A DNA stretch of 64,000 nt from Cellulomonas cellasea (GCF_030372105.1 NZ_JAUDBQ010000015.1:1-64000), one strand, 5' to 3'; numbered from the stretch's first letter, positions 24,351 to 33,364 are shown. A program made the numbers and translations. Notes: generated from the letters alone by a model not told the origin.

Positions 24351-25181
24351 TCAACGCACCGGCAAGATGACCTGTCGTGAGGTGCGCGGGTGGTCGAAGA
24401 CGTCCACCGGGTACTCGTAGACCTCGCTGAGCAACTCGGCGGTGAGCGCCTCGGCAGGCGGCCCGTCCGCCACGACCTGGCCTCTGGCCAGCACCGTCAC
24501 CTGATCCGCATACGCCGCCGCGAGCCCCAGGTCGTGCACCACCACCACGACGGCGCCGCCCTCGCGCGCATGCCGCTGCGCGAGTTGGAGCACCAGCTCC
24601 TGATGGCGCAGGTCCAGGGCTGCCGTCGGCTCGTCGAGCAGCAGCACGCCGGTGCGCTGGGCGAGCACCCGGGCGAGGGCGGCCCGCGCGCGCTCGCCAC
24701 CCGAGAGCTCCGTGAACTGGCGCTCCGCCAAGTGCGTCACGTCGGCGGCGGCCAGCGCCTGCGCCACGGCGTCGTCGTCCTCCAGGTCGAGCGGGGTGCC
24801 ACGCCACGGCGCCCGGCCCATCCGCACCACCTCGGTCACGGTGAACGGGAACGAGACGCCCACCTGCTGGAGCAGCACGGCCCGGCGCAGCGCCAGCTCG
24901 ACGGTGCTCCAGTGCCCCAGCGGGCGCCCGTCGATCTCCACGGCTCCGGCGGACGGCGCCAGGTCGCCCGTGAGGACGCCGAGCAGCGACGACTTCCCGG
25001 CGCCGTTGGGGCCCAGCAGCGCCCGCACCTCGCCGGCGCGGACGTCCAGGTCGACGCCCTGGAGCACCTCGCCGGCGCCGCGGGTCAGGTGCGCCCCCCG
25101 CACCCGGGCCATCAGCTCGCCCGGCGCCGGGGGCGACGGCAGCTGGGCTGGCCGCCGCCAGAACAGCCCGCGCGCGCTCAC
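24351..25181 (-). CDS. hmuV: Heme ABC transporter ATPase HmuV
   Basis: A 276-residue ATP-binding subunit: Walker A LLGPNGAGKSS, the Q-loop region LLQQVGVSFPFTVTEVV, signature LSGGERARAALARVL, Walker B GVLLLDEPTAALD and the H-switch VVVVHDLG. The variant ERARA after the signature fits heme-type ATPases. It starts at GTG 25181, overlapping the permease stop by four bases, and is the third gene of hmuT-hmuU-hmuV. It powers import of heme across the cytoplasmic membrane. Confidence 0.93.
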   Translation of the reverse strand: MSARGLFWRRPAQLPSPPAPGELMARVRGAHLTRGAGEVLQGVDLDVRAGEVRALLGPNGAGKSSLLGVLTGDLAPSAGAVEIDGRPLGHWSTVELALRRAVLLQQVGVSFPFTVTEVVRMGRAPWRGTPLDLEDDDAVAQALAAADVTHLAERQFTELSGGERARAALARVLAQRTGVLLLDEPTAALDLRHQELVLQLAQRHAREGGAVVVVVHDLGLAAAYADQVTVLARGQVVADGPPAEALTAELLSEVYEYPVDVFDHPRTSRQVILPVR

Positions 25182-26284
25182 GCCCAGCCGCCCTGCGTGG
25201 CGCGGGTGCGGCGCAGCAGCCAGAAGAAGAACGGGCCGCCCACCAACGACGTGAGCATGCCCAACGGCAGGTCCGCGTTGGCGATGGCTGTGCGGGCCAC
25301 CAGATCGGCCACGAGCAGCACCAGGGCGCCGCCCAGCGCCGACCCCGGGACCAGCAGCCGGTGCCCGGGACCCGCGAGGATCCGGACCAAGTGCGGCACC
25401 ACCAGCCCGACGAACGCGATGATGCCGGTGAACGCCACCCCGGAGGCGACGAGCACCGCGACCAGCACGATGACCCCCTGCCGGAGTCGTTCCACGTTGA
25501 CGCCCAGGTGCCGGGCCGCGCGCTCGCCCAAGGACAACAGGTCCAGCCGGCGGGACAGCGCCATCGCGATGGCGAGGCCCACGATCACCAGCGGGGCGAC
25601 GATCGCCACCGACGACCAGGACGAGCCGTTCAGCGACCCGAGCTGCCAGAAGACGATCTGCTCGCGTGCGGCGGGCGAGGCGATGAAGGTGAAGAAGGCC
25701 AGCAGCCCGCCCGCGAACGCGTTGATCGCGACGCCGGTGAGCACCAGCGTGACGACCTCGGTGCGGCCGCCCGACCGGGACAGCCCATACACCGCGAACG
25801 TGGTGATGAGGCCGCCGACGAACGCCGCCGCCGCGACCCACGGGCCCGCGGTGAGCGCGCCGCCGAAGACGATGACCGCGCACGCCCCGACTGCCGCGCC
25901 GGAGGACACCCCGATGATCCCGGGCTCGGCGAGCGGGTTGGCGAAGACGCCCTGCATCAGCGCGCCCGCGCAGCCGAGCGCGGCGCCCACCAGCAGCGCG
26001 AGCGTGATGCGGGGGAACCGCACCAGCCACAGCGTGTTCTCGCCCTGGGGGTGGCTCGGCAGCGGGCCCACGTCCAGGCCGACGCGGTGCAGCAGCGAGC
26101 CCAGCACCTCCGCGGGCGGGATGCGGACCTGCCCGACGCCCGCGGCCACGACCGCCGCGGCGAGCACGCCGACGGCCAGCAGGATCAGCAGCAGGCGCCC
26201 ACGGCGACGGCTCGACGCGGTGGCGGACGAGTCAGGGGCACTGGGCGCCGCCGGCTTGGCCGGGGCGGCGACGTCGGCCGTCAT
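25178..26284 (-). CDS. hmuU: Heme ABC transporter permease HmuU (FecCD)
   Basis: A 368-residue FecCD-type permease with about ten transmembrane segments. Family marks include VRFPRITLALLVGAALGCAG, GVSSGAAVG and FVGLVVPHLVRIL. An Ala/Pro/Ser-rich cytoplasmic tail of about 28 residues precedes the first helix. The ATG at 26284 overlaps the hmuT stop (ATGA) and its own stop overlaps the hmuV GTG. It forms the membrane channel of the heme importer. Confidence 0.93.
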   Translation of the reverse strand: MTADVAAPAKPAAPSAPDSSATASSRRRGRLLLILLAVGVLAAAVVAAGVGQVRIPPAEVLGSLLHRVGLDVGPLPSHPQGENTLWLVRFPRITLALLVGAALGCAGALMQGVFANPLAEPGIIGVSSGAAVGACAVIVFGGALTAGPWVAAAAFVGGLITTFAVYGLSRSGGRTEVVTLVLTGVAINAFAGGLLAFFTFIASPAAREQIVFWQLGSLNGSSWSSVAIVAPLVIVGLAIAMALSRRLDLLSLGERAARHLGVNVERLRQGVIVLVAVLVASGVAFTGIIAFVGLVVPHLVRILAGPGHRLLVPGSALGGALVLLVADLVARTAIANADLPLGMLTSLVGGPFFFWLLRRTRATQGGWA

Positions 26285-27327
26285 CGGGCGGTGCCGTAGA
26301 CGGCTTCGGCCAGGGCGAGCACCGTGGCGCCGGTGCGCGGGCCGAAGCTCAGCAGGGTGGTGTCGCTCATGTCGACCACGCGCCGGTTCTCGCCGGCGGG
26401 GGTCTGCGCGATCCCTGTGATGCCCAGCAGCCCGTCGACGCCGCCCACCGAGTTCAGGCCCTCAGAGAGCATGAGGATGACATCCGGCGCGGAGCTGATG
26501 AGCGCCTCGCTGGTCAGGTTCACGAAGGGACGGTCGAGGCCCACGTCGGTGCCGACGTCGACGGCGCCGATGGCCTGGATCATCGCGTCCGCCCCCGAGC
26601 CCGGGCCGCCCAGCAGGTACACCCCGGCGGTGCCGCGCAGGTAGAGGAACGCGATGCGCGGCGCCTCGCCGTCGGAGGGCGCCAGCTCGACCGCGCTGGC
26701 GATCTCACCCTCGACGCGCTCGACGAGCGCGGCGCCGTCGTCCGGCACGCCGAGGGCGGCGGCCACCGCGGCGATCTGCGGGCCGATGCCCTCGAGGGTG
26801 CGCTCGGGGTCGAAGTAGACGACGGGGATGCCGGCCGCGCGGAGCTGGGCCTGCACCTCCGACGGGCCGATGGAAGTGTCGGTGAGGATCACCGTCGGGT
26901 TCAGCGCGAGGATCGACTCCGCGTTGAGGTCGTGGCCTGCGGCCGAGACGAGCGGGACGTCGGCGGCCTCCGCGAACCCGGTCGCCCGGTCGCGCCCGAC
27001 CACGTTGTCGCCGAGGCCCAGGGTGTAGACGATCTCGCCGAGCGTGCCGTAGAGGTCCACGGCGATGATCCGGCTCACGTCGGTGACGGTGACGTCCACG
27101 CCGTCGAAGGAGCGCACGGTCACCGGGAGCTGCGGCTGCGGGTCGGTGGTGATGGGGCGGATGCTCGCGTCCTCCACGACAGCGGTCGCGGGGCCGAGGG
27201 AGGAGGCCGCGCTCGCGGGCGGGGCCGCGTCGGCGGCGGTGCAGCCGACCAGGAGCACGGCGCTCAGCAGTCCGGCGAGGGCGGAGAGTGCGGCGTTGCG
27301 CGGACGCATGCGTGCGCCATTCATCAT
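26281..27327 (-). CDS. hmuT: Heme-binding lipoprotein HmuT
   Basis: A 348-residue substrate-binding lipoprotein: signal peptide with lipobox LLVGC (Cys29), then a TroA/FecB-type fold (RIIAVDLYGTLGEIVYTLGL, ILALNPTVILTD, DVILMLSEGLNSVGG). AGGAG lies just before two consecutive ATGs (27327 and 27324). It binds heme outside the membrane and hands it to HmuU. Two iron-box-like sequences lie in the 91-base region that separates it from the divergent gene at 27419, so the operon is probably repressed by an IdeR/DtxR protein in high iron. Confidence 0.92.
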   Translation of the reverse strand: MMNGARMRPRNAALSALAGLLSAVLLVGCTAADAAPPASAASSLGPATAVVEDASIRPITTDPQPQLPVTVRSFDGVDVTVTDVSRIIAVDLYGTLGEIVYTLGLGDNVVGRDRATGFAEAADVPLVSAAGHDLNAESILALNPTVILTDTSIGPSEVQAQLRAAGIPVVYFDPERTLEGIGPQIAAVAAALGVPDDGAALVERVEGEIASAVELAPSDGEAPRIAFLYLRGTAGVYLLGGPGSGADAMIQAIGAVDVGTDVGLDRPFVNLTSEALISSAPDVILMLSEGLNSVGGVDGLLGITGIAQTPAGENRRVVDMSDTTLLSFGPRTGATVLALAEAVYGTAR

Positions 27328-27364
27328 GTCTCTCCTGGTCATCCGTGCCCCTGCACCGCCCTGC

Positions 27365-27403
27365 GGAGGTAAGGCTAACATTAGGAAGGTAAGCCTAAGT
27401 CGT
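27365..27403. promoter_or_regulatory. Two IdeR/DtxR-like iron boxes
   Basis: Box 1 at 27365-27383 (core AGGTAAGGCTAAC, about 14 of 19 consensus positions) and box 2 at 27385-27403 (core AGGTAAGCCTAA, about 11 of 19). They lie side by side between divergent hmuT (starts 27327) and the gene at 27419, and can control both. Confidence 0.72.
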
Positions 27404-27418
27404 AGTACGGTCCGGCTC

Positions 27419-28195
27419 GTGGAACGACGTGACCTCACCCGACGCCTCCTGGCTGTGACCGCCCTCGTCGCCTGTGCGATGACGGGCGCCACCGCCGCGT
27501 CCGCCGCACCGGCCGGAGACCTCACGGTCTCGCAGACCGACGGCCTCACGCCCGGGCAGGCCGTGACGGTGAGCGGCGCCGGATTCGACGAGTCCAAGGG
27601 GATCTACGTCGCCATCTGTGTCGACAACGGCCCGGGCGCCACACCCACGCCGTGCCTCGGCGGCGTCGACATGGAGGGGACCGCGGGCGGCTCCGCCTGG
27701 GTCTCCTCCAACCCGCCGAGCTACGCCGCGGGGCTGACGACGCCCTTCGGGCCCGGCGGCACGTTCGAGGTCACCCTGCCCGCCGTCGCCGAGGACGCCG
27801 TCGCCGGGGTGGACTGCCGCGAGGTCTCCTGCGCTGTGACCGTCCGCTACGACCACACCCGCGCGGACGACCGCACCGGGGACGTGCTCATCCCCATCAC
27901 CTTCGCGGCCGACGGCGCCGCCGAGACCCCCGCCACCGAGACCCCCGCTGCCGACGCGACGCCCGCCGCCGAGCCGACAGAGGGCGTCGCCGACGAGGCC
28001 GAGAGCGCCGAGCCCGTCGACGCCACCGCCGAGGCTGACGAGGACACGGGCGTGAACGGCCCCCTCGTCGCCGGGGCGATCGGCGTCGTGCTCCTGGCTG
28101 CCATCGCCGGCGGCCTCCTGCTGGCCCGTCGCCATCGGGGGGCGCTCGCCGCCCAGGCCGCCGACGACGACCCGGCCAGCCCCCGCGCCAACTGA
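27419..28195 (+). CDS. Exported membrane-anchored heme-locus protein
   Basis: A 258-residue protein with a signal peptide (to about residue 29, ending SAA), an Ig-like domain (LTPGQAVTVSGAGFDESKG and a Cys pair in the GVDCREVSC region) of the neocarzinostatin-like type found beside HtaA proteins, a Pro/Thr/Glu-rich linker and a C-terminal transmembrane helix (AGAIGVVLLAAIAGGLLLA). The GTG at 27419 lies about 16 bases after iron box 2 and has no ribosome site, so the message may be leaderless. It probably works with the HtaA protein that follows to receive heme at the surface. It binds no heme by any motif I can point to. Confidence 0.75.
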   Translation: MERRDLTRRLLAVTALVACAMTGATAASAAPAGDLTVSQTDGLTPGQAVTVSGAGFDESKGIYVAICVDNGPGATPTPCLGGVDMEGTAGGSAWVSSNPPSYAAGLTTPFGPGGTFEVTLPAVAEDAVAGVDCREVSCAVTVRYDHTRADDRTGDVLIPITFAADGAAETPATETPAADATPAAEPTEGVADEAESAEPVDATAEADEDTGVNGPLVAGAIGVVLLAAIAGGLLLARRHRGALAAQAADDDPASPRAN

Positions 28196-28293
28196 CCGCC
28201 CGCACCACCCGCACCCTGCTCCACGCGCAACCGCATCCGCACTTCTCGCCCATCCCCGGCGTCTGACCGCGCCCGAACTGAAGGAGCTCTCCT

Positions 28294-30771
28294 GTGCTGA
28301 CAGGAAATAGGAGGGCCCGGTCCGCCGGGCGAGTCCTCGCCGCGCTGACCGCGGCCGCGATAGCCGCCACCACGGCCGTCGTCGGACTGGCCGGGGTGGC
28401 GAACGCCGCCGAGGGGCCGAGCATCGACGTCTCGACAGCCGCCGCAGGTGGTGGCGAGATCACCATCACCGGCACGGGCTTCGCTGTGGACGCGGTCGGG
28501 GTGTACGTCGGCCTCGGCGCCACTGGCGCCGCGAACTTCTACCAGGCCACGATCGCCAGCACGGTGTGGGTGGCGCAGGGCCAGGCGGCGAGCGCCACCA
28601 CCGCGCCGCTCGGTGCGGATGGCTCCTTCAGCGTCACGTTGACTGCCCCTGCGCCGGCGGGCGAGGGCGTCAGCATCTACGTCTCCAAGGCGCACGGCCA
28701 GGGCGCGTTCGCCGACCGGACGCAGAACCTGAGCGTCCCGGTGGCCTACGCGACAGCGCCGGAGCCCACCCCGTCGCCGGAGCCCAGCTCGTCCCCGGAG
28801 CCGTCGCCGACCACGAGCCCGGAGCCGTCGCCCTCACCCTCGACGTCGCCCAGCCCCGACCCGGAGCCCACGACGTGGACCCCCGCGCTGACGGTCTACG
28901 CCGCTGACGGCACGACGCCGCTCGGCAACACGGCCGTCCGCGCCGGCGACACGATCGTCGTCAAGGGCAAGGGCTACGACCCGAACGCCAACGTCGGTGG
29001 CCGCGGCATGCCGATCCCGAAGACCCTCCCGCAGGGCGCGTACGTGGTGTTCGGCTCGACGGCCGCCGTCTGGCGCCCCTCGCAGACCACGGCCTCCGGG
29101 GTCCGCACGAGCACGACGCAGGGCTGGGTGCTCCCCGAGTCCGTCCTGACGCAGGTCAGCGAGGCGATGCAGCCCGCGATCCGCAAGGAGTGGGTCCCGC
29201 TGGCCGCTGACGGCACGTTCACGGCGACGCTCACCATCGCCGAGCCCAAGCTGATCGAGGGCGGCACTGTCGGCGTGTACACCTACGCCGCCGGCGGCAC
29301 GACCAACGCCGACCAGGAGATCTTCATCCCGGTCAACTACACCTCGGCCCCGGTGGCGCCCGAGCCCGAGCAGCCCACCGACCCGACAGCCCCGAGCCTG
29401 ACGGTGAGCCCGGCGACGAACCTCGACCCGACGGTCGACCAGAAGATCACCGTCACCGGCGCCGGTTTCGCGGGGGCGCTCGCCTACCAGGGCGTCTACG
29501 TCAACCTCGGCACGGCCGGGCAGTGGACCCCGGGCACGGCTCCGTCGCAGGACGGCTGGGCGGCCCAGGCCTACGTCCCGGCGGCGCGGATCGCCGCGGA
29601 CGGCTCGTTCACCACGACCCTCACCATCAAGGCCGGCACGGCGGCCGCGGGCTCCACCTACGTCGCGGCGGTCTTCTGCGCGCACGCCTGCTCGGGCTTC
29701 GACCGGTCGCTTGACGCGGTCTCCGGGCCGATCACGTTCGCCACGAAGTCCACCGGCGGCACGCTGCCGACCCCGACGCCCGAGGCGCCCCCGGTGCTGG
29801 CCGTCGAGGGCGTCCCGGCCGGCGGCGGCGTGACCGCTGGCCAGTCGGTGACGATCGTCGCCAGCGGCTTCCAGCCGAACGAGACGGGCATCCGCCTCGA
29901 GCTGCACTCCGACCCGATCGTCCTCGCCACCGGCCTCACGGCCGACGCGACGGGCACGGTCCGGGCCACCGTGACGCTCCCGGCCAACACGCCCGCAGGC
30001 AGCCACCACCTCGTGGTGATCGCCGCCGATGGCCGCCAGGTCGCGTTCCCGGTGACCGTCGCGGCAGCGGCGCCGGTCTGCGTGGCGCGCGTCGTCTCCG
30101 GCGCCACGCTCACCTGGGGCTTCAAGAGCGACTTCCGTGACTACATCACGGGCAGCATCGCCAACGGCTCCATCACCGCCACGGGCGTCTCCGGCTCGGG
30201 GCCGTGGACGTGGAGCGGCGGCAGCGGCACGTTCAACACGAATGACGGTGTGGGCCGCGCGGCCTACGCCGGGTCGGTGCGGTTCACCGGCCACGGTGGC
30301 GTGCTGGACGTGACCATCTCGAACCCGCGCGTCCAGGTGAACAGCGCGACGTCCGCGACGCTCGTGGCGGATGTGCGCACCGCGGAGAAGTCCTACTCGG
30401 GCATCGCGGTGGCGACGCTGCGCCTCGGCGACGGCACGGCCTCGCGCTCCGGCGACAAGCTGACGTGGCAGGGTGTCCCCGCGACGCTCGCCGCCGCGGC
30501 GGCCCCGGCGTTCGAGGGCTTCTATGCCGCGGGCGCGGCGCTTGACCCGGTGTCGTTCACGCTGCCGCGGGGCGCCGAGACGGACTGCACGGCCGCGTCC
30601 GGCGCGGCGTTGTCGAAGTACGGCAAGGGCGGGGTGCTGGCCACCACGGGTGGCGACCTCGACGCGCTCGCCTACGCGTTGTTGCTGGTGGCCTTCGGTG
30701 GCGCACTGGTGCTCGTCGCACGGCGACGCGCGCGGGCGTCCGCGCCGGTGACGGCGCGACTCGAGGGCTGA
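28294..30771 (+). CDS. htaA: HtaA-domain cell-wall heme-binding protein
   Basis: An 825-residue surface protein. After the signal peptide (to about residue 38) come four Ig-like modules (about 42-150, 205-350, 365-500 and 510-595), the first two joined by a Pro/Ser/Glu linker. An HtaA domain follows (about 600-760, starting TLTWGFKSDFRDYITGSI, with a conserved Tyr in VGRAAYAGSVRFTGHGG). The C-terminus has an LATTG sorting signal (about residue 782), a hydrophobic helix and an Arg-rich tail, the LAxTG form used by class E sortases, so it should be fixed to the wall. AAGGAG lies seven bases before the GTG start. HtaA proteins take heme from hosts or debris and pass it to HmuT. Confidence 0.9.
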   Translation: MLTGNRRARSAGRVLAALTAAAIAATTAVVGLAGVANAAEGPSIDVSTAAAGGGEITITGTGFAVDAVGVYVGLGATGAANFYQATIASTVWVAQGQAASATTAPLGADGSFSVTLTAPAPAGEGVSIYVSKAHGQGAFADRTQNLSVPVAYATAPEPTPSPEPSSSPEPSPTTSPEPSPSPSTSPSPDPEPTTWTPALTVYAADGTTPLGNTAVRAGDTIVVKGKGYDPNANVGGRGMPIPKTLPQGAYVVFGSTAAVWRPSQTTASGVRTSTTQGWVLPESVLTQVSEAMQPAIRKEWVPLAADGTFTATLTIAEPKLIEGGTVGVYTYAAGGTTNADQEIFIPVNYTSAPVAPEPEQPTDPTAPSLTVSPATNLDPTVDQKITVTGAGFAGALAYQGVYVNLGTAGQWTPGTAPSQDGWAAQAYVPAARIAADGSFTTTLTIKAGTAAAGSTYVAAVFCAHACSGFDRSLDAVSGPITFATKSTGGTLPTPTPEAPPVLAVEGVPAGGGVTAGQSVTIVASGFQPNETGIRLELHSDPIVLATGLTADATGTVRATVTLPANTPAGSHHLVVIAADGRQVAFPVTVAAAAPVCVARVVSGATLTWGFKSDFRDYITGSIANGSITATGVSGSGPWTWSGGSGTFNTNDGVGRAAYAGSVRFTGHGGVLDVTISNPRVQVNSATSATLVADVRTAEKSYSGIAVATLRLGDGTASRSGDKLTWQGVPATLAAAAAPAFEGFYAAGAALDPVSFTLPRGAETDCTAASGAALSKYGKGGVLATTGGDLDALAYALLLVAFGGALVLVARRRARASAPVTARLEG

Positions 30772-30794
30772 CGCCAACGTCACCAGCAGGAGAG

Positions 30795-30832
30795 CGGCGC
30801 TGATCGGTTGCGGAATTGACCGATCGGCGCCG
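30795..30832. terminator. Terminator after htaA
   Basis: A 14-pair stem (30795-30808 and 30819-30832, one G-U pair) with a 10-base loop, followed by TTCTCGTC. It begins 24 bases after the htaA stop. Confidence 0.72.
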
Positions 30833-30871
30833 TTCTCGTCATGTGGGGGAAGCCAGCGCCTCGAATTCCAC

Positions 30872-30893
30872 GGCGAAAGCGTCTTCTTTCGCC
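30872..30893. promoter_or_regulatory. Perfect inverted repeat before GAF regulator
   Basis: GGCGAAAG (30872-30879), spacer CGTCTT, CTTTCGCC (30886-30893), 79 bases before the regulator gene. TAGAAT at 30911-30916 is a possible -10. The repeat could be an operator for the regulator itself. Confidence 0.45.
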
Positions 30894-30971
30894 ATTTGCC
30901 ACTATCGATCTAGAATCGGGACGAATCACTCGACGACAGCCGCTCGACGACGAGGTCGGGAAGGGTGTGTG

Positions 30972-32312
30972 ATGCGCCGACGAGAAGTGCCCGCCGTTCC
31001 ACCTGGGGTGGACCCCTCCGCCCTCGCGGCCAGCCTGCGCTCGGCCCACGAGGCATTCGTGACCACTGGCGCGCTCGAGAACGCCGTGCGCCCCGTCGTC
31101 GCGAGCTCGTGGCGGCGCAGCGCGCGCAATGGCGTGGACCCCGAGCAGCCGCTGGCGCCCGTCGACCTCACCACCGCTGAGCTTGTCGCCTACCGCCGCG
31201 ACCACCCGTTGGCGGCGGCCATGCCGGCGGTGCGCAGGCTGCTCGTCGACGGGGCGGTGGGCGATGGGATCGTCACGGCGCTCACTGATGACGTGGGGCG
31301 CCTGCTGTGGGTCGAGGGCGACGGCAAGGTGCGCAAGGCCGTCGACCGCGTCGGGTTTGTGGAGGGCGCGTCGTGGGGTGAGGAATACGCCGGGACGAAT
31401 GCGCCGGGAACTGCCATCGCGGCGCGGCGCGCGTTGCAGGTCTTCTCCGCCGAGCACTTCACGCGCTCGGTGCAGCCGTGGAGCTGCTCGGCGGTCCCGG
31501 TGCGTGATCTCGCGACGCGTCGGGTGCTCGGGGTTCTCGACGTGACGGGCGGCGACCATGTCGCGTCGGGCCTCATGCTCTCGTTGGTGCGCGCCACGGT
31601 GATGGCTGTCGAGCTGGAGCTGGCCGCCGCGACGGGGGCGTTGCGCATCGGCGCCGGGGAGCAGGATCCGCGGGCCGGCGTCGGGCCTCGAGCTCCCGGC
31701 ACGGCACGGCTCGAGGTGCTGGGGCAGAACGCGGGCATCCTGCACGGGCCGGACCCGGGCGCCTCCAAGAGCCTGAGCCTGCGCCACGCGGAGCTGCTGC
31801 TGTTGCTCGCCGCGAACCCGCGTGGGCTCAGCGGCGAGGAGCTCGCGGTGCACCTGCACCAGGACCACCTGAGCGATGTGACGGTGCGGGCCGAGGTGTG
31901 GCGGCTGCGGCGGGCCGTGGGGCCGTTGCTGGGCGAGTCGCGGCCGTACCGGTTGGCGGTGCCGTTGTACACGGACGCGGACGCGGTCCGCACGGCGCTC
32001 GCGTCGGGTGACGTGTTGGGAGCCCTGGCGAGCTATCCCGGGCCGATGCTGGTGCGCTCCCGCGCGCCGGGGGTGGAGCGGCTGCGCGCGGAGCTGAGCG
32101 CCGAGCTGCGCGCGTCGGTGCTCGCCTCCCAGGATCCCCGCGCGCTGGAGCGGTGGGTGGCGACGGACGAGGGCGCGGAGGACTGGCAGGCGTGGCAGGC
32201 CCTCGCGCGCCTGTCGACCACCGGCTCGCCGCGCTGGGCGCGGGCGCACGGCCGCCTCGACCTGCTCTCCCGCGAGCTCGGGGTGGGTCCCGCGAGGCAC
32301 CTTCGCCGGTGA
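30972..32312 (+). CDS. GAF-domain transcriptional regulator
   Basis: A 446-residue regulator. The first 230 residues resemble the sensory part of AcoR-type regulators, with a helical start (VVASSWRRSARNGVDPEQPL) and a GAF domain (FVEGASWGEEYAGTNAPGTA, VQPWSCSAVPVRD, VLGVLDVTGGDH). It lacks the sigma-54 AAA domain; instead the C-terminus has a winged-helix region (LSGEELAVHLHQDHLSDVTV, RAEVWRLRRAVG). This layout is known in actinobacterial regulators of alcohol and aldehyde genes. No such target gene lies here, so the target is unknown. AAGGG lies six bases before the ATG. Confidence 0.85.
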   Translation: MRRREVPAVPPGVDPSALAASLRSAHEAFVTTGALENAVRPVVASSWRRSARNGVDPEQPLAPVDLTTAELVAYRRDHPLAAAMPAVRRLLVDGAVGDGIVTALTDDVGRLLWVEGDGKVRKAVDRVGFVEGASWGEEYAGTNAPGTAIAARRALQVFSAEHFTRSVQPWSCSAVPVRDLATRRVLGVLDVTGGDHVASGLMLSLVRATVMAVELELAAATGALRIGAGEQDPRAGVGPRAPGTARLEVLGQNAGILHGPDPGASKSLSLRHAELLLLLAANPRGLSGEELAVHLHQDHLSDVTVRAEVWRLRRAVGPLLGESRPYRLAVPLYTDADAVRTALASGDVLGALASYPGPMLVRSRAPGVERLRAELSAELRASVLASQDPRALERWVATDEGAEDWQAWQALARLSTTGSPRWARAHGRLDLLSRELGVGPARHLRR

Positions 32313-32643
32313 GCCGGCTGCCGTTGGGGGTGCGCGGAGCCGCGCCCAGGGGCCTGTGGACAAGCTGGGGAGAATTCCCGTCAGATTGGTCGGAAACTGC
32401 AACCCGGCTGCAACGTGCAGCCCTTTACGGTGGTTTCTACCGGCTTGACCCGCCGCGGAGATCCAGGTCGTGGGGGTCTCCGACTCCAGCCCAGGGGCTT
32501 GACTCCTGGGTTGGACCGCCGGGGTGCCGCACGCCCGGGGGGAGACGTGCGGCACCCTGAGCGGACTGCGGGCAGGCCGGGCCAACGTGTGATCGCGCAG
32601 TCGCCCTTGCCCTGCGCCGGAAGGCGGGGAATAAGGTGCGCGC
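32313..32643. other. Structured intergenic, possible small RNA
   Basis: A 331-base region without a supportable gene. It holds a 10-pair stem with one G-U pair (32486-32495 and 32505-32514) and a perfect 12-bp stem GGGTGCCGCACG (32522-32533 and 32546-32557) with a 12-base loop. On the reverse strand the second loop reads TCTCCCCCCGGG and a third hairpin has a C-run, a little like the 6C RNA of actinobacteria. The first part (32340-32460) is less GC-rich. The hairpins may equally be the terminator of the GAF regulator gene. Confidence 0.3.
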
Positions 32644-33198
32644 ATGACGTCTCCAGTGCCCGAGGTGCCCCAGGCCGCCCCGCCGATCGTGCCCGACACG
32701 AAGGACTGGACCGCTGTGCTGGGCGTCGGCTGTGAGGAGTGCGGGTTCCGCCCCGACGAGGTCCCGCCGGCCGCGCTCGGCGGCGCGGTGCGGGACATGG
32801 CGCCGCGGTGGGTTGCCGCTCTGCACCGCCCTGACGTGCAGGTTCGCCCCGATCCGACGACGTGGTCGGTGCTCGAGTACGGCGCGCACGTGCGCGATGT
32901 GCACCTGCTCTTCGCGGAGCGGCTGCGTCGGATCCTCACCGAGGACGATCCGCTGTTCGACAACTGGGACCAGGACGCGACGGCTGTGGAGCAGCGCTAC
33001 GACCTGCAGGACCCGGCGGTGGTGGCCGACGAGCTGGCAGACGCCGCGGAGGCGTTCGCCGCGTTGCTCGACGGCGTGCGCGAGGCGGACCTCGACCGGC
33101 CGGGGCTTCGGAGCAACGGGTCGGCGTTCACGGTGCGCACCCTCGAGCAGTACTTCCTGCACGACGTGGTCCACCACCTGCACGACGTGCGGGGCTGA
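32644..33198 (+). CDS. DinB-like metal-dependent protein
   Basis: A 184-residue protein of the DinB/maleylpyruvate isomerase fold, a four-helix bundle that binds a divalent metal. Likely ligands are His in EYGAHVRDVH and the His residues of FLHDVVHHLHDV near the C-terminus. Many actinobacterial members use mycothiol or bacillithiol as cofactor; the actual reaction here is unknown. AAGG lies about ten bases before the ATG. A DnaA-box cluster begins just after its stop. Confidence 0.85.
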   Translation: MTSPVPEVPQAAPPIVPDTKDWTAVLGVGCEECGFRPDEVPPAALGGAVRDMAPRWVAALHRPDVQVRPDPTTWSVLEYGAHVRDVHLLFAERLRRILTEDDPLFDNWDQDATAVEQRYDLQDPAVVADELADAAEAFAALLDGVREADLDRPGLRSNGSAFTVRTLEQYFLHDVVHHLHDVRG

Positions 33199-33209
33199 CC
33201 CCCACGTAG

Positions 33210-33275
33210 TTATCCACAGGCTCTGTCCACACCTGTGTGCACAGAGCGACGCTCAAGCGCGCGAACCTGTGGACG
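33210..33275. promoter_or_regulatory. DnaA-box cluster A
   Basis: A perfect DnaA box TTATCCACA (33210-33218), a near box CTGTCCACA (33223-33231) and a box-like TGTGGACG on the other strand (33268-33275). It lies 90-155 bases before the gene at 33365. No origin genes are near. Confidence 0.5.
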
Positions 33276-33364
33276 CACCGGTGGACGGCCGTCCGGAGCG
33301 CTCGACCCACGGCGCACACGGAGTGGAAACCTCCCGGCAGCATCACGTCAGTACCGTCCGCCGC

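Noticed and set aside
28760-28880. Repeated CCGGAGCC-type sequence.
   Set aside because: It is the Pro/Ser/Glu linker coding sequence of the HtaA protein, not a mobile or regulatory repeat.
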